Of a DNA stretch of 19,277 bases, positions 1 to 7,858 are shown piece after piece. How positions within the stretch are numbered: the first letter of the stretch is position 1; each line of letters opens with the position of its first letter. This DNA is from Erysipelothrix sp. (GTDB lineage: Bacteria; Bacillota_I; Bacilli_A; Erysipelotrichales; Erysipelotrichaceae): assembly GCA_012520695.1 (NCBI GenBank), contig JAAYNU010000111.1, forward strand, positions 1-19,277. Reading direction: 5' to 3'. The notes under the pieces are model-generated. The model was not told the origin of the DNA and ran no database searches. It worked only from the letters and a program-made list of their open reading frames with translations. Both the position numbers and the translations under genes were made by a program.

Positions 1-877
1 AAAGGAAGCCCAGAGGTTGTTGTTTGAATTCATCTTTACCTTTGTATCGAGATACAAGATCAGATGAGATCTTAGTGAAATCTACTTTACCGTTATCAAA
101 CTCTAAAGCAGCAGTTTGGTAATCAGATAGAAGTTTGAAATCAAGTCCATCAATCTTCACAGCATCTGCATCATAGTAATCTGCGTTTTTCGCAAGAGCC
201 CATGATGACCCTGGAGTCCATTCAGTTAAGACGAACGGTCCATTTGAAATCAGGTCATCTTTACTCTTAGCGTATGAATCCCCTTTTTCTGTAACGAATT
301 TTTCATTCATTGGGTAGAATGTTGGGAATGTGAGCAGTTCAAGAATGTAAGGAACACTTGCACTCAGTGTTACGACAAGGGTATGATCCCCATCAGCCGC
401 AACACCTAAGTCAGTGACTGGTAAGTCCCCAGCAGTAATAGCAGCAGCATTCTTAATTCCTGCATCCGCAATAATCAGCGCGTATTCAGCTTTTGTAGCT
501 GGGTCAACCGTTCTTCGCCATGAATATACAAAGTCATTGGCACTCACCGCATCTCCATTACTCCACTTCGCATCATCTCGAAGATTGAATGTTAATGTGA
601 GTCCATCATCAGAGATGGTCCAATCCTTAGCGATTCGAGGTACGACTACGCCGTCCTTATCATAAGCAATAAGTCCATCGGTCATTGCACTCAAGACTTC
701 AAAAGAAATCCCATCCGTTGCCAGTGAACCATCTAAAGTTTTTATATCAGTATCTTTTACAATATGTAAAACCTTATCACCCGCACCACTCGGCTTATCT
801 TTAGAACTACAAGCACTGAGTACAAACACAGAAGCTAACAGCATAATCAAATAGCGAAACCTTTTTTTCTCTTTCAT
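1..877 (-). CDS. Oligopeptide ABC transporter substrate-binding lipoprotein (OppA family), 3' part outside window
   Basis: The 292 visible residues are the N-terminal part of an extracellular solute-binding protein of family 5 (SBP_bac_5, the OppA/DppA type). It would capture peptides outside the membrane for an ABC importer. It starts MKEKKRFRYLIMLL, followed by a hydrophobic stretch and the lipobox LSAC at about residues 20-23, so it should be a lipid-anchored lipoprotein. After the Cys comes a Ser/Lys/Gly-rich linker. Family-typical segments follow: DIKTLDGSLATDG, a LTFNLRDDAKWSNGD strand, ANDFVYSWRRTVDP, then SNGPFVLTEW. The ATG at 875-877 has a good Shine-Dalgarno sequence (AAGGAGATG) and its own promoter upstream. 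It lies downstream of ftsK on the same strand but is separated by a terminator, so it is an independent unit. The real substrate cannot be told from the sequence. Confidence 0.93.
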   Translation of the reverse strand, partial: MKEKKRFRYLIMLLASVFVLSACSSKDKPSGAGDKVLHIVKDTDIKTLDGSLATDGISFEVLSAMTDGLIAYDKDGVVVPRIAKDWTISDDGLTLTFNLRDDAKWSNGDAVSANDFVYSWRRTVDPATKAEYALIIADAGIKNAAAITAGDLPVTDLGVAADGDHTLVVTLSASVPYILELLTFPTFYPMNEKFVTEKGDSYAKSKDDLISNGPFVLTEWTPGSSWALAKNADYYDADAVKIDGLDFKLLSDYQTAALEFDNGKVDFTKISSDLVSRYKGKDEFKQQPLGFL

Positions 878-898
878 GGTTACATCTCCTTTTCAAAT

Positions 899-926
899 AG
901 AATACCCTAAATGAAAATAATGTCAA
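899..926 (-). promoter_or_regulatory. Promoter of the peptide-binding lipoprotein gene
   Basis: On the minus strand there is a perfect -35 TTGACA (921-926), a 16-base spacer and a -10 TATTCT (899-904). It lies about 20 bases before the ATG and just after the ftsK terminator. Confidence 0.75.
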
Positions 927-984
927 GACTTTTCTGAAAGAAATGAATGTTTCTATCATTTGATGAAACAATTTACATTATGAA

Positions 985-1015
985 TCAAAAAAAGAAGACG
1001 TCTATGCGTCTTCTT
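985..1015 (-). terminator. Intrinsic terminator of rnjB-ftsK
   Basis: A perfect 9-bp stem AAGAAGACG/CGTCTTCTT (992-1000 with 1007-1015) has a 6-base loop and is followed on the minus strand by a run of T. The upstream arm is made of the last codons of ftsK and the loop contains the TAG stop. Confidence 0.85.
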
Positions 1016-3239
1016 CGTTAGTTGCTTGTGCTTGTACATTAATGATTCGAGCTCGAGAACCACTTGCAGGACCAATGACCCCGTTTTGTTCAAGTGTGTC
1101 CATAAGGTTTGCGGCCCTATTGTAGCCGACTTTAAGTTGTCTTTGAATCCATGATGTGGATGCTCTTTGTTCGTTGACTACAAGGTTGTAGGCTTCTTCA
1201 TAAAGAGGATCTTCACTTCCCGCAAGAATTCCTGCAGGACTTCCCTCGAGTTGAATAAAGGCATCATCAATGCGCGGCTTCGCTTGTTCAGATGCACGTT
1301 GTGCAATCTGTTTTACTTCTTCATCGGATACGTAAACCCCTTGAATCCTCACAGGATTCGGTTCACCCATCGGTACATACAGCATATCGCCATAGCCCAG
1401 GAGTTTCTCTGCTCCTACAGTATCAAGAATCGTTCGTGAATCAATTGAACTTGAAACTGCGAACGCGATTCGAGATGGGATATTTGCCTTAATAATTCCT
1501 GTAACAACATCGACTGATGGTCTTTGTGTTGCGACGATTAAATGAATCCCTGCAGCACGAGCAAGTTGAGTAATGCGTTGAATGCTTAATTCAACATCCT
1601 TACCCGCAACTGCCATTAAGTCAGCCAACTCATCAATTATCACAACAATCCATGGTAGGATTGCGAGTCCCTCTTCAGGGTGTTCTTTAACTTTTTGGTT
1701 GAATCCAGAGATATTTCGTACCCCTGCTTTAGAGAACACATCATAGCGCTGTTCCATCTTATCAACAACGACTTTCAGTGCCATTGCCGCTTGCATTGGA
1801 TCTGAAATAACGGGTCCTATAAGATGAGGAATATTCACATACGGTGTAAACTCTACTTTTTTAGGGTCAATTAGAATCAGTTGTAATTCATCTGGTCGCT
1901 TAGACAGAATGATCGATGTGATAATCGCATTCATACAGACTGACTTTCCTGAACCCGTTGCCCCAGCAATGAGTAAGTGAGGCATTTTGTTCAATGAAAT
2001 CATGACTGGATTTCCCATGAGGTCTTTTCCAAGGGCAACATTAATGTTGTCATCGGAAATGAAATCAGGAGATTTTTGAATAATGTCTTTCATTCGAACA
2101 GGAATCATTTCTTGGTTCGGAATTTCAATCCCCACTGCTGATTTACCAGGAATGGGTGCTTCAATTCTTAATGTTTTAACGGCAAGTTCCATCATCAAGT
2201 TATCTTGAATTGAAGCTATCTTCGATATTTTTACATTACTATCAGGTTTTAATTCAAACTTCGTCACAGCAGGTCCAATATGAATATCAATGAGACTTGC
2301 TTCAATACCAAATTGAGACAATACCTCTAATAAGCGCTTCGCCTTCTCTTTTGCTGCGGAATCATTTGAAGTTGAGCGTTGTGCCCCCTTCATCGGATCC
2401 AGTAAACTGAGCGGTGGAATGCGGTACTTATCAAAGTTATTGGGTCTATTTTCACTGACTTCTGTTGTGATCACTGTTTTAGAAACTTCTTGAGGTTCAT
2501 CCAGTTCAAGATGGACTTTGGCTTGAATTTGTTCCGGTTTTTTAACTTCCGGCTCATCAAGAGTTAAGAAGCTCGCATTGCTTGGTTTTGTATAGTTTTT
2601 ATCAATCATTGCTTCTACATTAACGACTTCTTCTACCTTAGCTTTTTCTTTCTTAGGCTTGTGCTTGAAACGCTTGAAGAAACCATGGGTTTCAACAGGA
2701 ACACTCTTTGCGCTGTCCATCACATGCTTCGGACTGAAGAACAGTGCGATAGCGATCAATACGAAAAGAGATACAAAGACCATGGTACCCGTCTTCCCCA
2801 TTAAGAATGAGAAAGCCCCAAAGAGCAGTGCGCCAACAACGCCTGAATAAGCGGGCACGCCTTCAGTTCGTTTGAACACATCCGGTACCGTTGAGAGGTA
2901 ATGTTTAATAAAATCCAAACCGATTAAGTCATTTTTAAAGCTTAATGATTGAATCAAGATGAGCGATATAAGGATCAGCGTAATTGCTGTCCAGATACGC
3001 CATGTAAACTTAAACTGTTTGATATCAAGCATCATCAGCGCAATCAAAATAATCGAAACAACATAATAGGGTTGCGGTAAGCCACCAACGACAACGAGAA
3101 CGATGCTGTTGATAAAAAAACCCAAGGCCCCGAGTTCAAACATCCCAAGGATGAGTGCCCCGATACTCAAAAGAGCGATGATGAATCGCTTGAGTTCTCT
3201 TGATTGTTCTTGTTGTTTTTTGGTTTTCTTACGTGCCAT
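1002..3239 (-). CDS. ftsK: DNA translocase FtsK/SpoIIIE
   Basis: This is a septum-anchored, ATP-driven double-stranded DNA pump that moves chromosome ends through the closing division septum. The protein has 745 residues, close to B. subtilis SpoIIIE/SftA size. The N-terminus has four or five membrane helices (about residues 18-165), then a charged linker rich in Lys, Glu and Pro. The motor follows: Walker A GATGSGKS at about 426-433, the Walker B-like strand LILIDPKK ending near 459, and a second acidic motif VVIIDELADLM near 548. The C-terminal winged-helix gamma domain, which reads DNA orientation sequences, occupies about 680-740 (EQRASTSWIQRQLKVGYNRA). The ATG has an AAAAGGGG Shine-Dalgarno sequence. 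It follows rnjB after only 15 bases, so the two are one operon, as rnjB and spoIIIE are near neighbours in Bacillus. The sequence alone does not separate the division and sporulation paralogue names. Confidence 0.96.
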   Translation of the reverse strand: MARKKTKKQQEQSRELKRFIIALLSIGALILGMFELGALGFFINSIVLVVVGGLPQPYYVVSIILIALMMLDIKQFKFTWRIWTAITLILISLILIQSLSFKNDLIGLDFIKHYLSTVPDVFKRTEGVPAYSGVVGALLFGAFSFLMGKTGTMVFVSLFVLIAIALFFSPKHVMDSAKSVPVETHGFFKRFKHKPKKEKAKVEEVVNVEAMIDKNYTKPSNASFLTLDEPEVKKPEQIQAKVHLELDEPQEVSKTVITTEVSENRPNNFDKYRIPPLSLLDPMKGAQRSTSNDSAAKEKAKRLLEVLSQFGIEASLIDIHIGPAVTKFELKPDSNVKISKIASIQDNLMMELAVKTLRIEAPIPGKSAVGIEIPNQEMIPVRMKDIIQKSPDFISDDNINVALGKDLMGNPVMISLNKMPHLLIAGATGSGKSVCMNAIITSIILSKRPDELQLILIDPKKVEFTPYVNIPHLIGPVISDPMQAAMALKVVVDKMEQRYDVFSKAGVRNISGFNQKVKEHPEEGLAILPWIVVIIDELADLMAVAGKDVELSIQRITQLARAAGIHLIVATQRPSVDVVTGIIKANIPSRIAFAVSSSIDSRTILDTVGAEKLLGYGDMLYVPMGEPNPVRIQGVYVSDEEVKQIAQRASEQAKPRIDDAFIQLEGSPAGILAGSEDPLYEEAYNLVVNEQRASTSWIQRQLKVGYNRAANLMDTLEQNGVIGPASGSRARIINVQAQATNEEDA

Positions 3240-3254
3240 GAATCAATACCCCTT

Positions 3255-4913
3255 TTATACTCTTATTTCAATAATGACCGGTAAAATCATTGGTCGTTTT
3301 CCTGTTTGTTTATAGATGTAACGTGAAATTAAGTCACGTGCTTCATTACGAGCAGAAATGTTGTCGTATTTCTTTTCCGCAACCAATTTAGTAATGGTTG
3401 TTTCAAGGATTTGTCCAACTTCTTTCATAATGTTGTCTGCATCTTTTAGATAAATAACTCCGCGAGACTGAATGTCCGGTCCGCCCAAGACTTCTTTGGT
3501 CTTGTTGTTGATAACCATACCGACAATCAAAGCACCATCAGTTGATAGTGTTTGACGATCACGAAGGACAAGTCCTGAAGTATCAAGGTGGTCTTTCCCG
3601 TCAATCATTACTTCTTCAAGTTTAATGATTTCATTCGTTGATTTTAAACGACCGTCTACGAATTCCGCAACTTGTCCATTATCAAGAATGACAATGTTTG
3701 CTGGTGAAATTCCCATATCCATTGCGACATGTGAGTTCGCATTGAGGTTCTGGTACTCCCCTTTAACTGGAAGATAGTATTTTGGTTTCAATAAAGCAAT
3801 CATCATTTTCAAGTCTTCTTGTGATGCATGCATCGAGAGGACTGATTTGTATGAGAGTGTTTGTAAGTGTACTCCGTCTTTGAAGAGCTCATTCATCATT
3901 TCTGATGCGAGTTTTTCAGTTCCAGGTACTTGTGGGGATCCAACGATCACAGTATCTTGTTCGTTAACTTCGATGAGTGAATCTTCGCCCATCGCAATTT
4001 TCGACATTTTTCTGAAGACGTTAGGTCCTACATCGGATACAATCACAACGACATCTTTCATATCATTTTTGAATTGTGCTCGTTTTACTTCAAGGCCTTT
4101 TGGCATGTGGAAGTAGTTCAAGTCCTCAAGATGTTTAAGCAGACGACGTTGTTTTTCTCCATAGAAGAATATTTTACGTTTGTATTTTTGTGCCATTTCA
4201 ATCACTTCAAGTAATCGATAAATGTTTTGTTCGTATAAAGTAACTAAGATACGTCCATCAGTATCTTCAAACGATGATTCGATGCGTGTTGAAATACGGT
4301 GGTGTGGTGCAGTAAATCCTTCACGGTGTGCTGAAACGGATTCAGCTGTGAGTAAAAATACGCCCTTCTTACCAATTTCAGAGATGTCAGCGACATCACT
4401 TGTGAACGCTTCGGAACGGATGTTGAAGTCAATGATAAACTCACTTGAGTGAACAATGTATCCTTGTGTTGTATCAATTGCGATACCAAATGTATCTGGA
4501 ATTGAATGTGTTAAACCAAATGAAATGATTTTTCGTGAACCAATCTTAAAGGTTCCATTGCGCTTGATTTTAAAGATTGAAGTATTCTTGATATTATTTT
4601 CTTTCAAAAGATCTTCAATCATTAACGCGATGAGAGGTGTTGCATACACCGGTGCATTGACCTCTTTCAATAAGTATGGCAGTGCCCCCATGACATCGTC
4701 ATGAGCATGTGTGATGAATACTGCTTTAATTTTCTTTTTGTTTTTCTTTAGGTATGCCATATCTGGAATTACTATCTCAACTCCGAGTTGATCTACCTTT
4801 GGGTATTTAATCCCAGCATCAACGATGTATATTTCATCATTGATTTCAATGACTGACATATTACGGCCATCTTCATCAAGACCGCCTAATGCCATAAATT
4901 TAATTTTTTCCAT
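3255..4913 (-). CDS. rnjB: RNase J2-type metallo-beta-lactamase/beta-CASP ribonuclease with altered active site
   Basis: RNase J proteins are 5'-3' exonucleases and endonucleases of mRNA decay. Residues 1-200 and 350-430 are the metallo-beta-lactamase fold with a beta-CASP insert. The C-terminal domain (about 450-552, GPDIQSRGVIYLKDAD) is family-typical, and the 552-residue length is normal. The metal site is degraded. The HxHxDH motif reads HAHDDV (69-74), so its last His is Val. The motif-3 His is kept (THSIPD, H136). The usual Asp in the GDF motif is Glu (SSEF, E158). The His of HAS is kept (H362). The His of the PVHGEY motif is Lys (PVKGEY, K384). Loss of the last His is typical of RNase J2, the weakly active partner of RNase J1, and the position before ftsK/spoIIIE matches B. 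subtilis rnjB. The ATG has AAGGAGAT upstream. It may be mainly a structural partner of a J1 encoded elsewhere. Confidence 0.9.
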   Translation of the reverse strand: MEKIKFMALGGLDEDGRNMSVIEINDEIYIVDAGIKYPKVDQLGVEIVIPDMAYLKKNKKKIKAVFITHAHDDVMGALPYLLKEVNAPVYATPLIALMIEDLLKENNIKNTSIFKIKRNGTFKIGSRKIISFGLTHSIPDTFGIAIDTTQGYIVHSSEFIIDFNIRSEAFTSDVADISEIGKKGVFLLTAESVSAHREGFTAPHHRISTRIESSFEDTDGRILVTLYEQNIYRLLEVIEMAQKYKRKIFFYGEKQRRLLKHLEDLNYFHMPKGLEVKRAQFKNDMKDVVVIVSDVGPNVFRKMSKIAMGEDSLIEVNEQDTVIVGSPQVPGTEKLASEMMNELFKDGVHLQTLSYKSVLSMHASQEDLKMMIALLKPKYYLPVKGEYQNLNANSHVAMDMGISPANIVILDNGQVAEFVDGRLKSTNEIIKLEEVMIDGKDHLDTSGLVLRDRQTLSTDGALIVGMVINNKTKEVLGGPDIQSRGVIYLKDADNIMKEVGQILETTITKLVAEKKYDNISARNEARDLISRYIYKQTGKRPMILPVIIEIRV

Positions 4914-4939
4914 AAAATCTCCTTTTGTTTCTTAAGTGT

Positions 4940-4967
4940 ATTATACACTAGTTTGTGCACTAATAAA
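4940..4967 (-). promoter_or_regulatory. Probable promoter of rnjB-ftsK
   Basis: A perfect -10 TATAAT (minus strand, 4940-4945), preceded by GTG, lies about 26 bases before the rnjB ATG. The -35 is poor (TTTATT or TTTTAT around 4962-4968) and overlaps the T-run of the ymdB terminator. Confidence 0.5.
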
Positions 4968-4988
4968 ATAAAACCAAGCAGCGCTTGG
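4963..4988 (-). terminator. Intrinsic terminator after ymdB
   Basis: A CCAAGC/GCTTGG stem (4974-4979 with 4983-4988, loop of 3) is followed on the minus strand by TTTTATTTTATT. It starts 5 bases after the ymdB stop and separates rny-ymdB from rnjB-ftsK. Confidence 0.85.
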
Positions 4989-4993
4989 CCTTA

Positions 4994-5758
4994 TTATATG
5001 TTTAATCGAGTAATCTTTTGAGATTGCATTGTTTCCTTATCAACATCGATGATTACAGCATTTAAGAATGCATCACCGAGGGCAACTTTGAAATGTGTCT
5101 TTTCATGTAAAATCACATTACGATACAATTCCTCTACGTCACGGCCAATGATTGAATCATATGCCCCGCACATCCCTACATCTGTAATGTAGGCAAGATT
5201 TCCAATTAAGCGCTCATCGCTTGTTTGAACATGCGTATGCGTACCGACAACAGCACCCACATCATCTTTATAAACATTTGCGAAAAGCATTTTTTCTGAT
5301 GTTGATTCTGCATGAAAATCAACAAAATAATAATCATATTCAGTTTCTTCTAAAAGTTGTTCCATATACGGATACGGTGAATCCCCTACGCGATTCATGA
5401 AGGCTTCGCCATAAAGATTCACAACGCAAATGGATTTACCCAAGACATCATATGCCTTATAGTAATTTCCAAATTCAACCGGTTCAATGTTTGCGGGAAT
5501 CAAGAGTTCAGGGCAATCCTCATAGTCATCAATAATCTCGCGCTTTGCGAAACTATGATTTCCCATCGTAATGCACTCAATCCCTGCCGCAATCAATTGA
5601 TTGTATATTTTTTTTGTAATGCCTTTACCATGCGCTGAGTTTTCGCCATTCGCAATAACGAAATCGATGCTGTGTTCTTCCTTAATCGCAGCTAAGTGGT
5701 CGACAACAATCTGTCGACCACTCGCTCCTACGATATCACCAATAAATAGAATTCGCAT
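4994..5758 (-). CDS. ymdB: YmdB-family metallophosphoesterase (2',3'-cyclic nucleotide phosphodiesterase)
   Basis: YmdB is a calcineurin-like metallophosphoesterase. In B. subtilis it hydrolyses 2',3'-cyclic nucleotides and influences biofilm and motility choice. The 254-residue length is near the family norm. Metal ligands in order are D8 (IGDIVG), E39 and N40 (NGEN), N67 (MGNHSF), H149 (DFHAE), H174 and H176 (GTHTH). The C-terminal DVGMCGAYDSIIG segment is also family-typical. The GNHSFAKREI motif differs from the commoner GNHTWDQREI. The start codon overlaps the rny stop by one base (TAATG), giving translational coupling with RNase Y, the same pairing as rny-ymdB in Bacillus. A terminator follows directly. 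The role in this organism is inferred from family and context. Confidence 0.94.
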   Translation of the reverse strand: MRILFIGDIVGASGRQIVVDHLAAIKEEHSIDFVIANGENSAHGKGITKKIYNQLIAAGIECITMGNHSFAKREIIDDYEDCPELLIPANIEPVEFGNYYKAYDVLGKSICVVNLYGEAFMNRVGDSPYPYMEQLLEETEYDYYFVDFHAESTSEKMLFANVYKDDVGAVVGTHTHVQTSDERLIGNLAYITDVGMCGAYDSIIGRDVEELYRNVILHEKTHFKVALGDAFLNAVIIDVDKETMQSQKITRLNI

Positions 5759-7314
5759 TACTTAGCTATTTCTAATGCTCGAAGTTCACGAATAACTGTC
5801 ACTTTAATTTGACCTGGATAAGTCATTTCTGTTTCAATTTGTTCACGAATCTCACGTGCTAGTTTAATAGTCTTAAGATCTGACATTTGGTCTGGAACAA
5901 CCATAACACGAAGTTCACGACCGGCTTGAATTGCGAATGCGCGTTGTACACCATCTTTTGATGTAGCAATTGCTTCAAGATCTTCAAGTCGTTGGATGTA
6001 ATTTTCAAAGGATTCAAATCGAGCACCCGGGCGCGCTGAACTTAATGTATCAGCAGCCGCAACCAATACCGCAATGGCACTTGTTGCTTCTATATCACCG
6101 TGGTGAGATGCAATCGCATTAATTACAATTGGATGTTCGCCATGCTTCTTAGCAAGACGCGCTCCCAATTCAACATGCGTTCCCTCAACTTCAAAGTCAA
6201 GACCCTTACCAATATCATGGAGGAGTCCAGCACGCTTCGCAAGTTTTTGGTTTAGGCCAAGTTCGGCTGCCATCATCCCTGCAAGATGTGCGACTTCAAT
6301 TGAATGCGTTAATACGTTTTGTCCGTATGAGTAACGGTATTTTAAACGACCGATAATTGCAACAATTTCACGGTCCATTTTTGAAAGACCTAAATCAAAG
6401 ATTGTATCTTGACCTGTTTTTTGAATGATTTGGTAAAGCTCTTTACGAGCCTTCTCAACAACTTCTTCAATACGACCCGGTTGAATACGGCCGTCACTGA
6501 CGAGTGTTGTGAGTGCCATACGCGCAATTTCACGACGCACTGGATCAAAACATGACAGGGTTATAATCTCAGGTGTATCATCGATTAAGAGATCAACACC
6601 TGTTGCTTGTTCAAAGGCACGAATATTACGGCCTTCACGACCGATAATACGACCTTTCATGTCTTCACTTGGTAACTTAACAATTGAGCTTGTACGCTCT
6701 TGTGTAACTTCTTGAGAATAACGTGATATTGCCAATGAGATGATATTACGTGCGACTTCTTCAGCTCTTGTATGAGCTTCATCTTCTTGGTCTTTAATAT
6801 ATGCGAGCACTTCATTTTCCATTTGTTTTTCAACAATTTCGAATAATTCAGTTTTTGCTTGCGAAACGGGCATACTAGAAATTCTTTCTAGCTCGAGAAC
6901 CTGATTGGCTGTTTGCTCGCCCAAAATGGCTTCCATCTTGTCCAGTTGGTCTGATTTCAACTCTAACTCACGCTGCTTTTGAGATAATTCTTTATCTTTT
7001 GACACTAAGTTATTATCGCGCGAGTTTAAAGTATCCTCACGACGATCTAATTTAATTTCATAATCTTGTACTTCTTTTCTTAGTGTTTTTGCTTCTTTTT
7101 CTGCATTTAATTTAATTTCATAGGCTTGCGTTTTTGCTTCTAATTGAGCTTGACGCGAGATCATTTCTGCTTTTTCTTCAGCTTCTTTAATTAATGAGTG
7201 TGATTGTTCGAGTGAACGATTCAAACCGCGTTTGTTTATAATGATCATCGCAAGAATCATTACCACAAATACGACTACTGCACTTAAGACGGAATAAAGT
7301 ATGATGTCAGTCAT
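5758..7314 (-). CDS. rny: Ribonuclease Y
   Basis: RNase Y is a membrane-anchored endoribonuclease that starts decay of many mRNAs in Bacillota. The 518-residue protein has the standard order. There is one N-terminal membrane helix (about 4-26), then a long Glu/Lys/Gln-rich coiled coil (about 30-200). The KH RNA-binding domain carries GREG at 225-228. The HD phosphohydrolase domain has H337 (THSIEVAH) and the H366-D367 pair (LLHDIGKG), followed by ASHHGD. The ATG has AAGAGGAA upstream. It heads a two-gene unit with ymdB. In B. subtilis rny lies close to recA; here an ABC/peptidase cassette lies between them. The 79-base gap upstream contains an AT-rich palindrome (7350-7365), and I see no convincing sigma-A promoter there. 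Confidence 0.97.
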   Translation of the reverse strand: MTDIILYSVLSAVVVFVVMILAMIIINKRGLNRSLEQSHSLIKEAEEKAEMISRQAQLEAKTQAYEIKLNAEKEAKTLRKEVQDYEIKLDRREDTLNSRDNNLVSKDKELSQKQRELELKSDQLDKMEAILGEQTANQVLELERISSMPVSQAKTELFEIVEKQMENEVLAYIKDQEDEAHTRAEEVARNIISLAISRYSQEVTQERTSSIVKLPSEDMKGRIIGREGRNIRAFEQATGVDLLIDDTPEIITLSCFDPVRREIARMALTTLVSDGRIQPGRIEEVVEKARKELYQIIQKTGQDTIFDLGLSKMDREIVAIIGRLKYRYSYGQNVLTHSIEVAHLAGMMAAELGLNQKLAKRAGLLHDIGKGLDFEVEGTHVELGARLAKKHGEHPIVINAIASHHGDIEATSAIAVLVAAADTLSSARPGARFESFENYIQRLEDLEAIATSKDGVQRAFAIQAGRELRVMVVPDQMSDLKTIKLAREIREQIETEMTYPGQIKVTVIRELRALEIAK

Positions 7315-7349
7315 AAATATTCCTCTTTCTATATAGTTTAAATAATTTA

Positions 7350-7365
7350 TATTAGTTTCCTAATA
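7350..7365. repeat. AT-rich palindrome upstream of rny
   Basis: TATTAG and CTAATA form a perfect 6-bp inverted repeat around a 4-base centre, 36 bases before the rny start. It could be an operator or a weak hairpin. It has no T-run and is too AT-rich for a good terminator. Confidence 0.4.
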
Positions 7366-7393
7366 GTACTATCATACTTTATTTAAAGAAATT

Positions 7394-7858
7394 TCACAAG
7401 TTTTTTATATGCTTACGCAGACATTTCATGTCCGGCGAAAACCACCACAAATTAATTAGGTTAAAGCACCATGGATAGCACAGAAAACGCAAAAGAATAA
7501 TCACGAAAGGATTGATTGTAAGCACATTCATCATCATAAGACAAAACACCCCTATCGGTCCCAAGATCATGGGTAGTAAAATAGAGCCTAGAGGAATCTC
7601 TTCTCTCACAAAATGTGTCCTCAAAGAAAAGTCCGACCACGAAATATAACCATCAATACAATCATGATGCTTTCGATACATCCCCAGATGCATCGCTTCA
7701 TGAAGACACATCACCCACACTGCATTCAATACAACAATCGACAACAGTGGATGAATCAAACACAGTACTATCACTCCTTTAGCAAGAATCGTATTCATAG
7801 TCTTAACCGTAATCTTAAATATTGAGTGATCACTACCGTGATAAAGAATGAGAAACAC
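7394..7858 (-). CDS. Putative membrane zinc metallopeptidase (DUF3267-like, HExxH)
   Basis: This is a 154-residue hydrophobic protein with the zincin motif HEAMH at residues 53-57 (MCLHEAMHLGMY), placed at the end of a membrane helix. Further helices lie at about 22-48, 90-112 and 118-140. The layout resembles the DUF3267 putative zincin peptidase group. If active it would cut a substrate in or near the membrane. The frame opens with a GTG at 7856-7858 that overlaps the end of the permease gene by 26 bases. An in-frame ATG at 7796-7798 (residue 21) is an alternative, but has no clear Shine-Dalgarno sequence. It is the last gene of the ABC cassette and may process a peptide moved by that transporter. 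This job is inference from proximity only, and the third zinc ligand was not identified. Confidence 0.7.
   Translation of the reverse strand: MFLILYHGSDHSIFKITVKTMNTILAKGVIVLCLIHPLLSIVVLNAVWVMCLHEAMHLGMYRKHHDCIDGYISWSDFSLRTHFVREEIPLGSILLPMILGPIGVFCLMMMNVLTINPFVIILLRFLCYPWCFNLINLWWFSPDMKCLRKHIKNL

Noticed and set aside
414..665. Plus-strand open frame of 83 codons
   Set aside because: It is antisense to the peptide-binding lipoprotein gene, which has clear domains and signals; the small frame has neither.
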